A stretch of DNA of 64,000 nucleotides, taken from the NCBI RefSeq assembly GCF_900103915.1, contig NZ_FNIG01000002.1:18608-82607 (forward strand). The letters run 5' to 3'. Positions 35,634-45,326 of the stretch are shown here, one piece after another (the stretch's first letter is position 1; each line of letters opens with the position of its first letter). Below the pieces are notes generated by a model that made no database searches, was not told where the DNA came from, and saw nothing but the letters and a program-made list of their open reading frames with translations. Position numbers and translations under genes: made by a program. The DNA comes from Tenuibacillus multivorans. GTDB lineage: Bacteria; Bacillota; Bacilli; Bacillales; Alkalibacillaceae.

Positions 35634-37751
35634 TTATTTCGAGCTATCTTCAGTTTCTTGTTGATCCTTTAATGCAGCTTTACGTGACAAATTAACACGA
35701 CCTTGTTGGTCAATTTCCTTAACTTTGACTAACATTTCATCGCCAATTTTGGCTACATCGGTTACGTTTTTTACGTGCTTTTCGTCCAATTCGCTAATAT
35801 GGACTAATCCATCTTTTCCACTAAACAATTCAACAAATGCACCGAATTTTTCGATACGTTTAACCTTACCAAGGTAAATTTGCCCGACTTCTACCTCACG
35901 TACTAAATCTTGAATAATTTTAATAGCTTGTTCGATTTTTTCTCGGTGTGGTGAAGAAATATAAATCGTACCATCTTGTTCAATGTCAATTTTGACGTCA
36001 GTTTCTTCAATAATTTTATTAATTTGCTTACCGCTAGGACCAATAACATCACGGATTTTATCTGGTTTAATAGACATAGACTCAATTTTTGGCGCGTATT
36101 CAGATAATTCTTCTCTCGGTTCTTCAATCGTGCTTAGCATGTGATCTAGTATATCCATACGACCTTTTTTCGCTTGGGTTAAAGCTTCTTCTAGGATTTC
36201 TCTAGATAATCCTTCTACTTTAATATCCATTTGTAGAGCTGTAACTCCTTGAGATGTACCTGCAACCTTGAAATCCATGTCGCCAAGTGCATCTTCCATG
36301 CCTTGAATGTCTGTTAAAATGGTGTAATGTTCACCAGATTTCACTAATCCCATAGCAATCCCTGCTACTGGTGCCTTAATCGGAACACCGGCATCCATCA
36401 TTGCCATTGTACCAGCACAAATACTCGCCTGAGAGGTTGAACCATTTGATTCGAGAATCTCAGATACAACACGCAATGTATATGGAAATTCACTTTCATC
36501 TGGAATAATAGGATCTAAAGCTCTTTCACCTAATGCACCATGTCCAATTTCACGACGACCTGGACCTCTGATTGGCCCTGTTTCTCCAACACTATATTGT
36601 GGGAAGTTGTAATGATGCATGAAACGTTTTTCTTCTTCTAAATCAAGTCCATCAAGTACTTGTACATCACCTAATGCACCTAAAGTACAAACACTTAAAG
36701 CTTGAGTTTGACCACGAGTAAACATGGATGAACCATGAGTGCGCGGTAATACACTTGTACGAGATGATAATGGACGAATTTCATCAACCTGTCTTCCATC
36801 AGGGCGAATTTTTTCCTCTGTGATTAAACGTCTCACTTCTGCTTTAACCATTTGATCCAACACGGCTTTAACTTGAGAAATTTTTTCTTCTTCTGCCTCA
36901 GACGCTTCATAATGTTCAACAATCTCACCTTTAACCGTATCAATGGCTTCTTCTCGAGCCTTTTTATCATGTGTCTGAATAGCAGCTATAAGCTTATCTT
37001 TAGCTACTTCATTCACTTCCATGATAACTTCCTCATCGGGTGTGAATAATTCTACTTCCATTTTTTCTTTACCAACCTCTTGTGCAACCTCTTCCTGAAA
37101 TGCGACAAGTCTTTTAATTTCCTCGTGTCCAAACATGATAGCCTCAAGCATGATATCTTCTGGAACCTCTTGGGCACCTGCTTCAACCATATTAATGGCA
37201 TCTTTCGTACCCGCAACGGTTAAATCGATATCGCTTTCTTTCGCTTGTTCAATAGTTGGATTAATAACAAATTCACCATTAATTCGACCAACGTTTACCC
37301 CAGCAATCGGACCTTCAAATGGAATATCTGAAATGGAAAGGGCTAACGAAGATCCAATCATGGCCGCAATTTCTGAAGAACAGTCTTGATCAACACTCAT
37401 AACTGTACTAATCACTTGAACTTCATTACGGAAACCGTCAGCAAACAATGGTCGAATTGGACGGTCAATTAAACGTGATGCTAATACCGCTTTCTCACTC
37501 GGTTTACCTTCTCGTTTAATGAATCCACCCGGTATTTTACCAACAGCATATAATCTTTCTTCATAATTAATTGTTAACGGGAAAAACGGAAGGTCCTTTG
37601 GTTCATTTGAAGCTGTTGCAGCTACTAATACAGATGTATCGCCATAACGTACCATACATGAGCCATTAGCTTGCTTGGCTACTTCGCCTACTTCGAACGT
37701 TAAGGTTCTACCTGCTACATCAATCGAAAAAGATTTCATTTCATTGGACAT
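35634..37751 (-). CDS. pnp: Polyribonucleotide nucleotidyltransferase (PNPase)
   Basis: PNPase degrades RNA from the 3' end phosphorolytically, in concert with RNase Y. The 705-residue protein has two RNase PH domains (about 10-230 and 310-550, with [16 protein letters not shown]), a KH domain ([14 protein letters not shown]) and an S1 domain (about 620-690, [22 protein letters not shown]). An AGGAG site precedes the ATG. It follows rpsO, with the rpsO terminator between, the common rpsO-pnp order. Confidence 0.98.
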   Translation of the reverse strand: MSNEMKSFSIDVAGRTLTFEVGEVAKQANGSCMVRYGDTSVLVAATASNEPKDLPFFPLTINYEERLYAVGKIPGGFIKREGKPSEKAVLASRLIDRPIRPLFADGFRNEVQVISTVMSVDQDCSSEIAAMIGSSLALSISDIPFEGPIAGVNVGRINGEFVINPTIEQAKESDIDLTVAGTKDAINMVEAGAQEVPEDIMLEAIMFGHEEIKRLVAFQEEVAQEVGKEKMEVELFTPDEEVIMEVNEVAKDKLIAAIQTHDKKAREEAIDTVKGEIVEHYEASEAEEEKISQVKAVLDQMVKAEVRRLITEEKIRPDGRQVDEIRPLSSRTSVLPRTHGSSMFTRGQTQALSVCTLGALGDVQVLDGLDLEEEKRFMHHYNFPQYSVGETGPIRGPGRREIGHGALGERALDPIIPDESEFPYTLRVVSEILESNGSTSQASICAGTMAMMDAGVPIKAPVAGIAMGLVKSGEHYTILTDIQGMEDALGDMDFKVAGTSQGVTALQMDIKVEGLSREILEEALTQAKKGRMDILDHMLSTIEEPREELSEYAPKIESMSIKPDKIRDVIGPSGKQINKIIEETDVKIDIEQDGTIYISSPHREKIEQAIKIIQDLVREVEVGQIYLGKVKRIEKFGAFVELFSGKDGLVHISELDEKHVKNVTDVAKIGDEMLVKVKEIDQQGRVNLSRKAALKDQQETEDSSK

Positions 37752-37796
37752 TGATTGAATACTCCTCTCAAAACTGTAAAACTATGTAAACGTAAA

Positions 37797-37823
37797 GAAA
37801 AAGCGGGTGTATCCCCCGCTTTT
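37797..37823 (-). terminator. Terminator after rpsO
   Basis: On the minus strand AAGCGGG pairs with CCCGCTT and is followed by TTTCTTT. It lies in the 78-base rpsO-pnp gap. The rpsO-pnp hairpin is a processing or attenuation site in other bacteria. Confidence 0.8.
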
Positions 37824-37829
37824 CCGTTA

Positions 37830-38099
37830 TTATCTACGTAGTCCTAATTTGTTAATCAAATCACGATAGCGTTGGACGTCTTTATTACGTAAATAGTTTA
37901 ATAAATGACGTCGTTTACCAACCATTTTCATCAATCCACGACGAGAGTGATGATCTTTATTATGCTCACTTAAGTGTTCATTTAGCGTATTAATTTGCTC
38001 AGTAAGGATAGCTACTTGAACTTCTGGTGAACCTGTATCATTTTCGTGAGTTTTGAATTCTTTAATAAGCTCTAGTTTACGTTCTTGTGAAATGGCCAT
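37830..38099 (-). CDS. rpsO: 30S ribosomal protein S15
   Basis: This 89-residue S15 has the typical segments [28 protein letters not shown] and [13 protein letters not shown]. It binds the three-way junction in the central domain of 16S rRNA. An AGGAGGTG site precedes the ATG. Upstream there is a candidate promoter and a folded leader. Confidence 0.98.
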   Translation of the reverse strand: MAISQERKLELIKEFKTHENDTGSPEVQVAILTEQINTLNEHLSEHNKDHHSRRGLMKMVGKRRHLLNYLRNKDVQRYRDLINKLGLRR

Positions 38100-38126
38100 C
38101 CCTTTTCACCTCCTATTTTTAATCCC

Positions 38127-38164
38127 CTTGTTCCTCGCACCCGTCGGTGAATCGTAATGCCAAG
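38127..38164 (-). promoter_or_regulatory. Folded rpsO leader (putative S15-binding site)
   Basis: In the minus-strand transcript CTTG (38161-38164) pairs with CAAG (38127-38130). Inside it CACC/GGTG forms a hairpin with a GACG loop, and an ACG/CGA strip lies between. S15 is known to repress its own mRNA through leader folds in several bacteria, including Geobacillus. The precise fold here is inferred. Confidence 0.5.
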
Positions 38165-38189
38165 AAAAAGGTTATTTAAACACATTATT

Positions 38190-38218
38190 ACGATACATTC
38201 TTTTAACTGAAAATGCAA
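38190..38218 (-). promoter_or_regulatory. Candidate sigma-A promoter of rpsO
   Basis: On the minus strand TTGCAT and TATCGT are separated by 17 bases, about 90 bases upstream of the rpsO ATG and just before the folded leader. The -10 match is moderate. Confidence 0.4.
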
Positions 38219-38224
38219 GTGATT

Positions 38225-39166
38225 TTATGTCTGAATTTGAAAGAAATTTTTCGTTTCGACTTCATCTTCTTTCATTCGACTAATGAGTTGTTCTGCATTG
38301 TCAAATTTTTCCTCGTCACGAACATAATAACGGAATTCAACATCTATCATGATACCATAGATATCCTCATTAAAATCGAACAGATTCACTTCAACAAGCG
38401 GGCGTGGAACATCATCTGTGAAAGTCGGATTATAACCAACGTTAGCCATTCCATAATAGTATTTATTATTAACCAATGCCTGAACAGCATATACGCCTAC
38501 TTTGGGAAGTTTATGTTCAAGAGGGACAGCTAAATTCGCTGTCGGATATCCAATCGTCCGTCCTCTTTGTTCGCCTTTAACAACTTCTGCAGATATTAGA
38601 TATGGGTGACCTAACAAATTTTCAACTAAGGTCATATCTCCTTGGTCTAAAGTTTCCCTTATCCGAGTTGAACTGACTTTCTCTTGTTTATAAGTGACCT
38701 TATCTACGACTGAATATGTGAGTTGTTCACCAGCATACTGCTTCATGTTTTGAATTTTTCCTGCTCCTTTATGACCAAAGGAAAAATCATATCCGCCTAC
38801 GACATGTTGAACATTTTGCTCTATAAAAAACTTTTGCACAAAATCCTCCGGTGATAATTGAGCCAACTCTTTATTAAAAGTCACAATAAACATATAATCA
38901 ACATTCATACTTTCTAAGTACTTCTTCTTTTCTTCTAAACTTGTAATTAAGAAATCTTCTAGCTGTGTTTGTTTTAACACAGATAACGGATGTGGATGAA
39001 AGGTCATAACGGCACTTTTAAACCCACGATCATTCGCTACATCAATCGCTGTTTGAATAACTTGCTGATGACCTTTATGTACGCCGTCAAAATAGCCGAC
39101 AGCCATGCTTGTTTCTTCAATATCTTTTACAAGGTGGTTTGGATAGGTTAACTCAAAGATCTGCAT
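38225..39166 (-). CDS. ribF: Bifunctional riboflavin kinase / FAD synthetase
   Basis: The 313-residue enzyme makes FMN and then FAD. The N-terminal adenylyltransferase domain has GYFDGVHKGHQQVI (about 24-37) and VVGGYDFSFGHKGAG. The C-terminal flavokinase domain has GRTIGYPTANLAVP (about 203-216). In B. subtilis it is called RibC. It has a GGTGATGTTTA site and follows truB by about 18 bases; truB-ribF adjacency is widely conserved. Confidence 0.96.
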   Translation of the reverse strand: MQIFELTYPNHLVKDIEETSMAVGYFDGVHKGHQQVIQTAIDVANDRGFKSAVMTFHPHPLSVLKQTQLEDFLITSLEEKKKYLESMNVDYMFIVTFNKELAQLSPEDFVQKFFIEQNVQHVVGGYDFSFGHKGAGKIQNMKQYAGEQLTYSVVDKVTYKQEKVSSTRIRETLDQGDMTLVENLLGHPYLISAEVVKGEQRGRTIGYPTANLAVPLEHKLPKVGVYAVQALVNNKYYYGMANVGYNPTFTDDVPRPLVEVNLFDFNEDIYGIMIDVEFRYYVRDEEKFDNAEQLISRMKEDEVETKNFFQIQT

Positions 39167-39184
39167 TAAACATCACCTACTTTC

Positions 39185-40087
39185 TTATTGAAATACTTTA
39201 AACGGCTTCATTTTCCCATCTTTAGTTGGATGCATTTGATAAATGGCTATCAGTTCATCTGATTGATTTAATACTTTAACCATAGATGCAGTGTTTAAAT
39301 CGGTAGGTATATCTAGAACTTGTCCATGTTTGAATCTATATTCTACATCCGGACTCACCGTGTATACCGGAAGCTGTAGGGCTTCAGACATCGTTTTAAT
39401 CTTCGTATGAACCTCGTCTGCTTCTATGTATTCTAGCTCAGATAAGGAAACTGTATCTGATAGATGGAAGGAACCGGCTCGTGTACGGATTAAATGAGTC
39501 ATATGGGCTGGGTAGCCTAGATACTTCCCTATATCGACGCATAAAGTCCGAATATAGGTACCGCTTGAGCATAATACTTTAAACGAGAATCTGACATCAT
39601 CATGATTATACCAAGATAATTTGTCTGATAACATTGAAATGTCATGTATATTGACTTTCCTACTTGGACGGTCGATCACTTGTCCCTCTCTAGCATATTC
39701 ATAGAGTTTCTTTCCATTAACCTTTACAGCGGAATACATAGGAGGCGTTTGCTCTATTGTACCTTGAAACATAGTCAAGGCATGCTGGCAATCGGTGAGT
39801 GTTAAACTTGTATTAACTGATTCTTCTAACACGACTTCTCCCACTTGATCTTCTGTCGTTGTTTGTTTTCCAAGTGAGATTTCGGCATCGTATTCCTTTT
39901 CTTGCTCAGTTAATAAAGAAGCTATTTTAGTTGCCTTTCCAACACATATCGGTAAAACACCTTCAGCTTCAGGATCTAATGTTCCCGTATGTCCGACCTT
40001 TTTTGTTTTTAAAATTTTTCGAATCTGTACAACACAATCATGTGATGTTAGCCCTTTAGGTTTACAAAGGGGGATTACACCGTTCAT
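39185..40087 (-). CDS. truB: tRNA pseudouridine(55) synthase TruB
   Basis: TruB makes pseudouridine 55 in the T-loop of tRNAs. The 300-residue product has PKGLTSHDCV at the start and the catalytic motif HTGTLDPEAEGVLPIC. The substrate contacts are in PMYSAVKVNGKKLYEYAR and SGTYIRTLCVDIG. The ATG of MNGVIPLCKP has an AGGAGGAG site; the 11-codon upstream extension is rejected. A long perfect palindrome lies between rbfA and truB. Confidence 0.96.
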   Translation of the reverse strand: MNGVIPLCKPKGLTSHDCVVQIRKILKTKKVGHTGTLDPEAEGVLPICVGKATKIASLLTEQEKEYDAEISLGKQTTTEDQVGEVVLEESVNTSLTLTDCQHALTMFQGTIEQTPPMYSAVKVNGKKLYEYAREGQVIDRPSRKVNIHDISMLSDKLSWYNHDDVRFSFKVLCSSGTYIRTLCVDIGKYLGYPAHMTHLIRTRAGSFHLSDTVSLSELEYIEADEVHTKIKTMSEALQLPVYTVSPDVEYRFKHGQVLDIPTDLNTASMVKVLNQSDELIAIYQMHPTKDGKMKPFKVFQ

Positions 40088-40124
40088 AGGGCTCCTCCTA
40101 ATTTTATCTGTTATGTACATTAGG

Positions 40125-40150
40125 AAAGGATAGACGGCCGTCTATCCTTT
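40125..40150. repeat. 26-base perfect palindrome between rbfA and truB
   Basis: AAAGGATAGACGG and CCGTCTATCCTTT are exact reverse complements with no loop bases. The T-rich end is too short for a convincing terminator on either strand. It may still terminate weakly or stabilise or process the nusA-operon transcript. Confidence 0.6.
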
Positions 40151-40196
40151 CGATTCAATCAAAATATCACTACACTAGTGACCGTTTCTGTGACAC

Positions 40197-40544
40197 TTAC
40201 TGTTCCTCATTTAAATCATGAATAATTCGTTCGATTTTATTACCGTATTCAATGGCTTCATCAATTTCAAATGTTAACTCTGGCACTTTGCGCAATCGAA
40301 TTCGATTACCGATTTCTGAACGAATGAATCCTTTAGATTTGGCTAATCCAACTAATGTTTCTTCCTTTTTATTTTCATCACCAAATATCGAAATAAATAC
40401 TTTTGCCTGCTGTAAATCACCTGATACTTCTACAGCTGTCACCGTTACAAAACCAACTCTTGGATCTTTAATTTTTCTTGATAAAATATCTCCAAGCTCT
40501 TTTTTCATTTGTTCTCCTACGCGATTAGCTCGAATATTACTCAA
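40197..40544 (-). CDS. rbfA: Ribosome-binding factor A
   Basis: RbfA is a 30S maturation factor that acts on the 16S rRNA 5' region. The 115-residue protein has [15 protein letters not shown] at the start, [20 protein letters not shown] and a KH-like fold pattern. The start is TTG, eight bases after GAGGTGAT. The longer upstream frame has no binding site and would overlap ylxP. The order infB-ylxP-rbfA-truB is conserved. Confidence 0.95.
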   Translation of the reverse strand: MSNIRANRVGEQMKKELGDILSRKIKDPRVGFVTVTAVEVSGDLQQAKVFISIFGDENKKEETLVGLAKSKGFIRSEIGNRIRLRKVPELTFEIDEAIEYGNKIERIIHDLNEEQ

Positions 40545-40567
40545 GATGATCACCTCAAACGTAGAGG

Positions 40568-40846
40568 TTAAAGCCACTCATATTCAATGACTGTGACTTC
40601 TAAATCCGTACGTTGATCAATCCAACGTACAACCTCTTGTAATGTTTTTTCATTGATAACTTGACGACTAGATACAGTAGCGATACCAAAGGCACAGCGC
40701 TGCCATAGGTCCTGATAATCCATCTCAGTAATGCTTACATTAAATCGATTTCTCGTTTGATGAATCACCTGTTTGATAATGGATCGCTTTTCTTTCAATG
40801 AATGTACATCATAAAGCATACACTCAACATAGACATAGCCAATCAT
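40568..40846 (-). CDS. ylxP: YlxP, DUF503 protein
   Basis: This 92-residue protein of the DUF503 family has [20 protein letters not shown] and [25 protein letters not shown]. It is conserved between infB and rbfA in Firmicutes. The function is unproven; the context suggests a link to translation. Its ATG overlaps the infB stop as TAATG, so translation is coupled. Confidence 0.9.
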   Translation of the reverse strand: MIGYVYVECMLYDVHSLKEKRSIIKQVIHQTRNRFNVSITEMDYQDLWQRCAFGIATVSSRQVINEKTLQEVVRWIDQRTDLEVTVIEYEWL

Positions 40847-42972
40847 TAACGTTCAATTTCCTCCATGACAAACGCTTCAATGATGTCACCAACTTTAATG
40901 TCATTATAGTTTACCACAGTAATCCCACATTCATAACCTTGTTGAACTTCTTTTACATCATCTTTATAACGTTTTAATGAGTCAATTTCTCCTTCAAACT
41001 GAACAACACTATCCCGAATGACACGAACCCCAGAATGACGTGTGATTTTACCATCAGTGACATAAGAACCGGCAATGGTTCCAACTTTTGATACTTTAAA
41101 GGTTTCACGTACTTCCGCCTGCCCGATGACTTTCTCCTCATATTCAGGATCGAGTACACCTTTCATCGCTGCTTCCATCTCTTCAATAACTTTGTAAATA
41201 ATACGATGAAGACGGATATCAATGTTTTCAGCTTCAGCTGTGCGTTTAGCATTGGCATCTGGACGTACGTTAAAACCAATAATAATAGCATTTGAAGCGG
41301 ATGCTAAAATGATGTCTGATTCTGTAATCGCACCGACACCTGTGTGAATGATTTTAATCTTGGCACCTTCAACTTCAATTTTTTGTAGAGATGAAGCCAA
41401 CGCCTCTACTGTACCTTGTACGTCTGCTTTGAGGATAACATTAATTTCTTTAATGTCGCCTTCCTGAATGTGCTTAAACAATTCATCTAGATTAACTTTA
41501 CCTGATTCTTCACGCTGTGATTCAATTTCTTTTTCTTTTCTGAGTTCAGCAATTCGTTTAGCATCTTTTTCATCACCAAAGACAACAAAACGATCACCAG
41601 CTTGTGGAACATCCTGTAAACCAATTACCTCAACTGGCATAGACGGTCCTGCTTCTTTTACACGTTTACCAATATCATTAGTCATTGCACGTACTTTACC
41701 ATATGTGTTTCCGACAACTAATGGATCACCTACTTTTAACGTCCCATTCTGTACTAGGAAGGTGGCAACCGGCCCACGACCTTTGTCAAGTTCAGCCTCA
41801 ATCACTGTACCATCTGCTAAACGGTCTGCATTTGATTTTAATTCCTCAACCTCTGACACTAATTTAAGCATTTCTAATAGGTCGTCGATGCCGTCACCTT
41901 TTAGCGCCGATAATGGAACGAAAATCGTATCTCCACCCCAATCTTCTGGTACGAGCTCATACTCCATTAGCTCTTGCATGACACGATTAGGGTCTGCACC
42001 TTCTTTATCCATTTTGTTAACCGCAACGATAATCGGTACTTCAGCAGCCTTCGCGTGGTTGATTGCCTCTGCTGTCTGAGGCATAACACCATCATCTGCA
42101 GCAACGACAAGAACAGCGATATCTGTTACTTGCGCACCGCGTGAACGCATGCTAGTAAAAGCTGCGTGACCAGGGGTATCAAGGAATGTCACTTTTTTAC
42201 CATCTGTTTCGATTTGGTAGGCACCAATATGCTGTGTGATACCTCCAGCTTCTCCTTCTGTAACTTTCGTATGGCGGATGGAGTCTAATAACGTTGTTTT
42301 ACCATGGTCAACGTGCCCCATGATCGTCACAACTGCTGGTCTTTCCGCTAGATCTTTAGGGTCGTCTTCTTCAATATATATACTTAAATCCGTTTCCTCT
42401 ATAATCTCTTCTTTTTCAACTTCTACCCCATAATCTTCACAAATTAATTCAATTGATTCTGGTTCAAGAGTTTGATTAATAGTGGTCATAACGCCTAACA
42501 TCATTAATTTTTTGATGATTTCTGAGCTATCTTTATTTAATTTTTCAGCAAGCTCACCAACTGTTAATGTATCTTGATAGGTAATTTTCTCTGGTGTTTT
42601 CTTCGATTCATCTGTCTTAGTTGGTTGTTGCTGATTTTGTTTTTGGTTATTGTTTTTGTTATGTTTACCTTTTTGTTGCTTCGCCCGATGTTTTGATTTT
42701 TTCTCTTGTTGTTTAGCTTGATTATTTTTCTTGGAGTTGTTATTTGGTTTTTTACCTTGATTAGAATTGGTTTTGCTTTGTTCTTTCGTGGATTGTTTCG
42801 TTTCATTGGATTTATTATCATTAAGCTTATTATTAAGCTGTCGGATGGCATTTTCATTAATCGTTGACATGTGATTAGATACTTCTATATCTAGATCCTT
42901 TAAATGATTAATGACCTCTTTACTTGTTAAATTACTTTGCTTAGCATATTCATATACTCGCATTTTCTTCAT
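40846..42972 (-). CDS. infB: Translation initiation factor IF-2
   Basis: IF-2 is the GTPase that brings fMet-tRNA to the 30S subunit. The 708-residue protein starts with [21 protein letters not shown] (an IF2_N module). A low-complexity Lys/Asn/Gln stretch follows (about 48-125), then a second IF2_N, the G domain with GHVDHGKTT (about 218), DTPGHAAF and NKMD, and the C-terminal domains II-IV. It has a GGGGGTG site. The N-terminal part is short, typical of Bacilli. Confidence 0.98.
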   Translation of the reverse strand: MKKMRVYEYAKQSNLTSKEVINHLKDLDIEVSNHMSTINENAIRQLNNKLNDNKSNETKQSTKEQSKTNSNQGKKPNNNSKKNNQAKQQEKKSKHRAKQQKGKHNKNNNQKQNQQQPTKTDESKKTPEKITYQDTLTVGELAEKLNKDSSEIIKKLMMLGVMTTINQTLEPESIELICEDYGVEVEKEEIIEETDLSIYIEEDDPKDLAERPAVVTIMGHVDHGKTTLLDSIRHTKVTEGEAGGITQHIGAYQIETDGKKVTFLDTPGHAAFTSMRSRGAQVTDIAVLVVAADDGVMPQTAEAINHAKAAEVPIIVAVNKMDKEGADPNRVMQELMEYELVPEDWGGDTIFVPLSALKGDGIDDLLEMLKLVSEVEELKSNADRLADGTVIEAELDKGRGPVATFLVQNGTLKVGDPLVVGNTYGKVRAMTNDIGKRVKEAGPSMPVEVIGLQDVPQAGDRFVVFGDEKDAKRIAELRKEKEIESQREESGKVNLDELFKHIQEGDIKEINVILKADVQGTVEALASSLQKIEVEGAKIKIIHTGVGAITESDIILASASNAIIIGFNVRPDANAKRTAEAENIDIRLHRIIYKVIEEMEAAMKGVLDPEYEEKVIGQAEVRETFKVSKVGTIAGSYVTDGKITRHSGVRVIRDSVVQFEGEIDSLKRYKDDVKEVQQGYECGITVVNYNDIKVGDIIEAFVMEEIER

Positions 42973-42988
42973 ACATTCACCCCCGAGA

Positions 42989-43288
42989 TTAATCGTTAAT
43001 CAATTGCATTAACTTCTTTGCGAATCCTTCATCCTTTACTGATACTGCTACTCGATCTTCTTTTCCCAGTGCATGAGACAATTCTTGCCGACTCCCAACA
43101 ATGCGGTAGGGTATATCATAACTATTGCATTTATCTGTCAATCTTTTTCTAGTATTGCCTGAAGCGTCATTTGCAATTAAAACTAACGTTGCCTTCCTTG
43201 AACGAATATCCTGTAAAATGGAATCCTCTCCTAAGGACACCTTTCGTGCTCTGTAAGCTAAACCGATTAAATTTAAGTATTTTCCCAA
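42989..43288 (-). CDS. ylxQ: L7Ae-family ribosomal protein YlxQ
   Basis: This 99-residue protein of the L7Ae/L30e family has the segments [15 protein letters not shown] and [22 protein letters not shown]. subtilis YlxQ is an L7Ae-like K-turn-binding protein. The start is TTG with a weak site inside rnpM, which it overlaps by 16 bases. It ends 16 bases before infB. Confidence 0.9.
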   Translation of the reverse strand: MGKYLNLIGLAYRARKVSLGEDSILQDIRSRKATLVLIANDASGNTRKRLTDKCNSYDIPYRIVGSRQELSHALGKEDRVAVSVKDEGFAKKLMQLIND

Positions 43289-43551
43289 GATTTACTCACT
43301 TCTTCTAATAATTCATCATATAAAGTAGACTCAATCGTTGTGTTAAGGTGTCTTTGTAAAATATTCGTTTTTTTGGCCTTTTCAATAACTTCTTTATCTT
43401 TGCTTAAGTAAGCACCTCTCCCATTCTTCTTGCCTGTATCATCGATAAAGACTTCGCCATCTTTATTTCGGACGATACGAATGAGCTGCTTTTTTGGGAG
43501 CATTTCTTGCGTAACCACACATTTGCGTAATGGTTCTTTCTTCTTTGCCAC
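43273..43551 (-). CDS. rnpM: RNase P modulator RnpM (YlxR)
   Basis: The product has 92 residues from a GTG that follows AAGGAGG by eight bases. An earlier ATG would overlap nusA and place the binding site inside the gene. The YlxR motif [20 protein letters not shown] and [13 protein letters not shown] are clear. YlxR proteins were described as RNA-binding and more recently as modulators of RNase P. The position between nusA and ylxQ is conserved. Confidence 0.92.
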   Translation of the reverse strand: MAKKKEPLRKCVVTQEMLPKKQLIRIVRNKDGEVFIDDTGKKNGRGAYLSKDKEVIEKAKKTNILQRHLNTTIESTLYDELLEEVSKSWENT

Positions 43552-43564
43552 AGCTACTCCCTCC

Positions 43565-44647
43565 TTACTCAAGATTCAATAAATCATTATCTTCTTCTCC
43601 ATCTAATAAACCATCTTCTCTAGCTTCAGATTCACTTTTAATATCAATCTTCCAGCCTGTGAGTTTCGCTGCAAGTCTTGCGTTTTGTCCGCGTTTGCCA
43701 ATAGCTAATGATAGCTGATGATCTGGTACAATAACTGTTGTAGCATTATCTTCTTCATCCACTAGTACTTCAATGACCTGTGATGGACTTAATGCATTGG
43801 AAATATAAACAACTGGATCCTCTGACCACTGGACAATATCGATCTTCTCGCCACGGAGTTCATCAACAATTGTTTGAACCCGCTGACCACGCTGACCCAC
43901 ACAAGCTCCAACTGGGTCGATTTCTGGGTCTTCAGCATACACACTAATTTTAGAACGATCGCCCGCTTCACGTGCAACTGACCGAATTTCGACGATTCCT
44001 TCATATATCTCTGGTACTTCCATTTCAAATAATCGTTTTAATAATCCTGGATGAGTACGAGAAACAAATACTTGTGGACCTTTACTCGTTTTCTCAACTC
44101 GTGTGACATAGACTTTAATACGGTCGTGGATTTGGTATGACTCATTTGGCATAACCTCATTAACTGGAAGTTTACCTTCAATCTTACCTAAATGAACGTA
44201 TAAGAAGCGTTGGTCCATTCGCTGAACTTTCCCTGTCATGATGTCTTCAACACGATCGATAAAATCATCGTAAATGACACCACGCTCTGCTTCCCTTACA
44301 CGTTGTGTCACGACTTGTTTAGCAGCCTGGGCTGCAATTCTTCCAAAATCTCGTGGTGTAACCTCTTTTTCAACTACTTCGCCAGTCTCATAGGATGGAT
44401 CTATTTCCTTGGCATCATCTAGTGATATTTCAAGCTGATCATCTTCTACTTCATCCACCACTTCAAGTCGTGCAAATACCTTCATACCTTCCGCTTCATT
44501 CAACTCTACTCTTACATTTGTTCTGGAATTGAAATTCTTCTTATACGCCGAAACTAAAGCTACATCTAAAGCTTCTAGTAAAACCTCTCTGTCAATCCCC
44601 TTCTCTTCAGATAAATACTCAATGGCTTGATAAAGTTCCGAACTCAA
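43565..44647 (-). CDS. nusA: Transcription termination/antitermination factor NusA
   Basis: NusA binds RNA polymerase and affects pausing and termination. The 360-residue protein has the N-terminal polymerase-binding domain (about 1-125), an S1 domain (about 130-200) and two KH domains ([22 protein letters not shown] and [16 protein letters not shown]). It has no C-terminal acidic repeats, as usual in Firmicutes. It follows rimP by 18 bases. Confidence 0.98.
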   Translation of the reverse strand: MSSELYQAIEYLSEEKGIDREVLLEALDVALVSAYKKNFNSRTNVRVELNEAEGMKVFARLEVVDEVEDDQLEISLDDAKEIDPSYETGEVVEKEVTPRDFGRIAAQAAKQVVTQRVREAERGVIYDDFIDRVEDIMTGKVQRMDQRFLYVHLGKIEGKLPVNEVMPNESYQIHDRIKVYVTRVEKTSKGPQVFVSRTHPGLLKRLFEMEVPEIYEGIVEIRSVAREAGDRSKISVYAEDPEIDPVGACVGQRGQRVQTIVDELRGEKIDIVQWSEDPVVYISNALSPSQVIEVLVDEEDNATTVIVPDHQLSLAIGKRGQNARLAAKLTGWKIDIKSESEAREDGLLDGEEDNDLLNLE

Positions 44648-44665
44648 CAGACTTACCTCCTCTTA

Positions 44666-45136
44666 TTAAAATGTCACAGCAATATTTGCTTTTGCAATTT
44701 TATCAAATGGTATTTTAATATCTTTTTCTCTTGTTTTTTCTTTAACTGTTAGTGTGATTTCATCTTCTTCAAAAGCAAATAAGTCGCCATAAAACTCTTT
44801 ATCACCATGAATGGGCTCATACGTTTTAACATAAATATGAGACCCAATAAAACGCTCAAAGTCTGAACGGGTTTTCAACCTGCGTTCGACACCTGGAGAT
44901 GATACTTCAAGAAAATAAGCTTGCTCAATTGGATCGGCTTCATCCAATTTTTCACTTAAACGCTCGCTTACCTTACCACACTCCTCAATGTCGATTCCAC
45001 CCTCTTTATCAACATATACACGAAGGAAGTGATTCTTTCCTTCCTTCACAAATTCGACCTCAACCAATTCTAGGTTCAGCTCATCGACAATAGGTTGCAC
45101 GAGTTCCTCCGTTAAAGCAACAATCTTTTTACTCAA
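44666..45136 (-). CDS. rimP: Ribosome maturation factor RimP
   Basis: This 156-residue 30S maturation factor has VEVEFVKEGKNHFLRVYVDK, GIDIEECGKVSERLSEKLD and YFLEVSSPGVERRL. The start is TTG (LSKKIVALTEEL), seven bases after AAAGGAGG. The longer frame would extend 33 codons through two terminators and is rejected. It begins the rimP-nusA-rnpM-ylxQ-infB operon. Confidence 0.96.
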   Translation of the reverse strand: MSKKIVALTEELVQPIVDELNLELVEVEFVKEGKNHFLRVYVDKEGGIDIEECGKVSERLSEKLDEADPIEQAYFLEVSSPGVERRLKTRSDFERFIGSHIYVKTYEPIHGDKEFYGDLFAFEEDEITLTVKEKTREKDIKIPFDKIAKANIAVTF

Positions 45137-45170
45137 CTGAATGCCTCCTTTAACAAACAGATACAATAAA

Positions 45171-45232
45171 TTTCCCTGCTGATGCCAGCAGGGAAAAGAT
45201 AAAAACGAAAGAGTGGGAAATCCCACTCTTTT
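45171..45232 (-). terminator. Two tandem terminator hairpins between polC and rimP
   Basis: First on the minus strand is AAAGAGTGGG/CCCACTCTTT (45208-45232), followed by CGTTTTTATCTTTT. Next is TTTCCCTGCT/AGCAGGGAAA (45171-45196). Both stems are perfect 10-mers. Together they should insulate the nusA operon from polC. Confidence 0.88.
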
Positions 45233-45326
45233 CATACTTTACCGTATCTTTTGCGTAACCAATTGAAAATATACCATAATTGCAGCTTAAATGCAACTGA
45301 AAATGGTAATGAACGGTGTTTTGGTA

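Noticed and set aside
38213-38533. 106-codon plus-strand frame opposite ribF
   Set aside because: It lies almost wholly antisense to ribF with no plausible binding site.
41468-42079. 203-codon plus-strand frame inside infB
   Set aside because: It is an antisense shadow of the well-conserved infB G domain with Ser/Thr/Pro-rich composition and no binding site.
45137-45235. 33-codon extension of rimP
   Set aside because: It would translate through two terminator hairpins; the TTG with AAAGGAGG gives the normal length.
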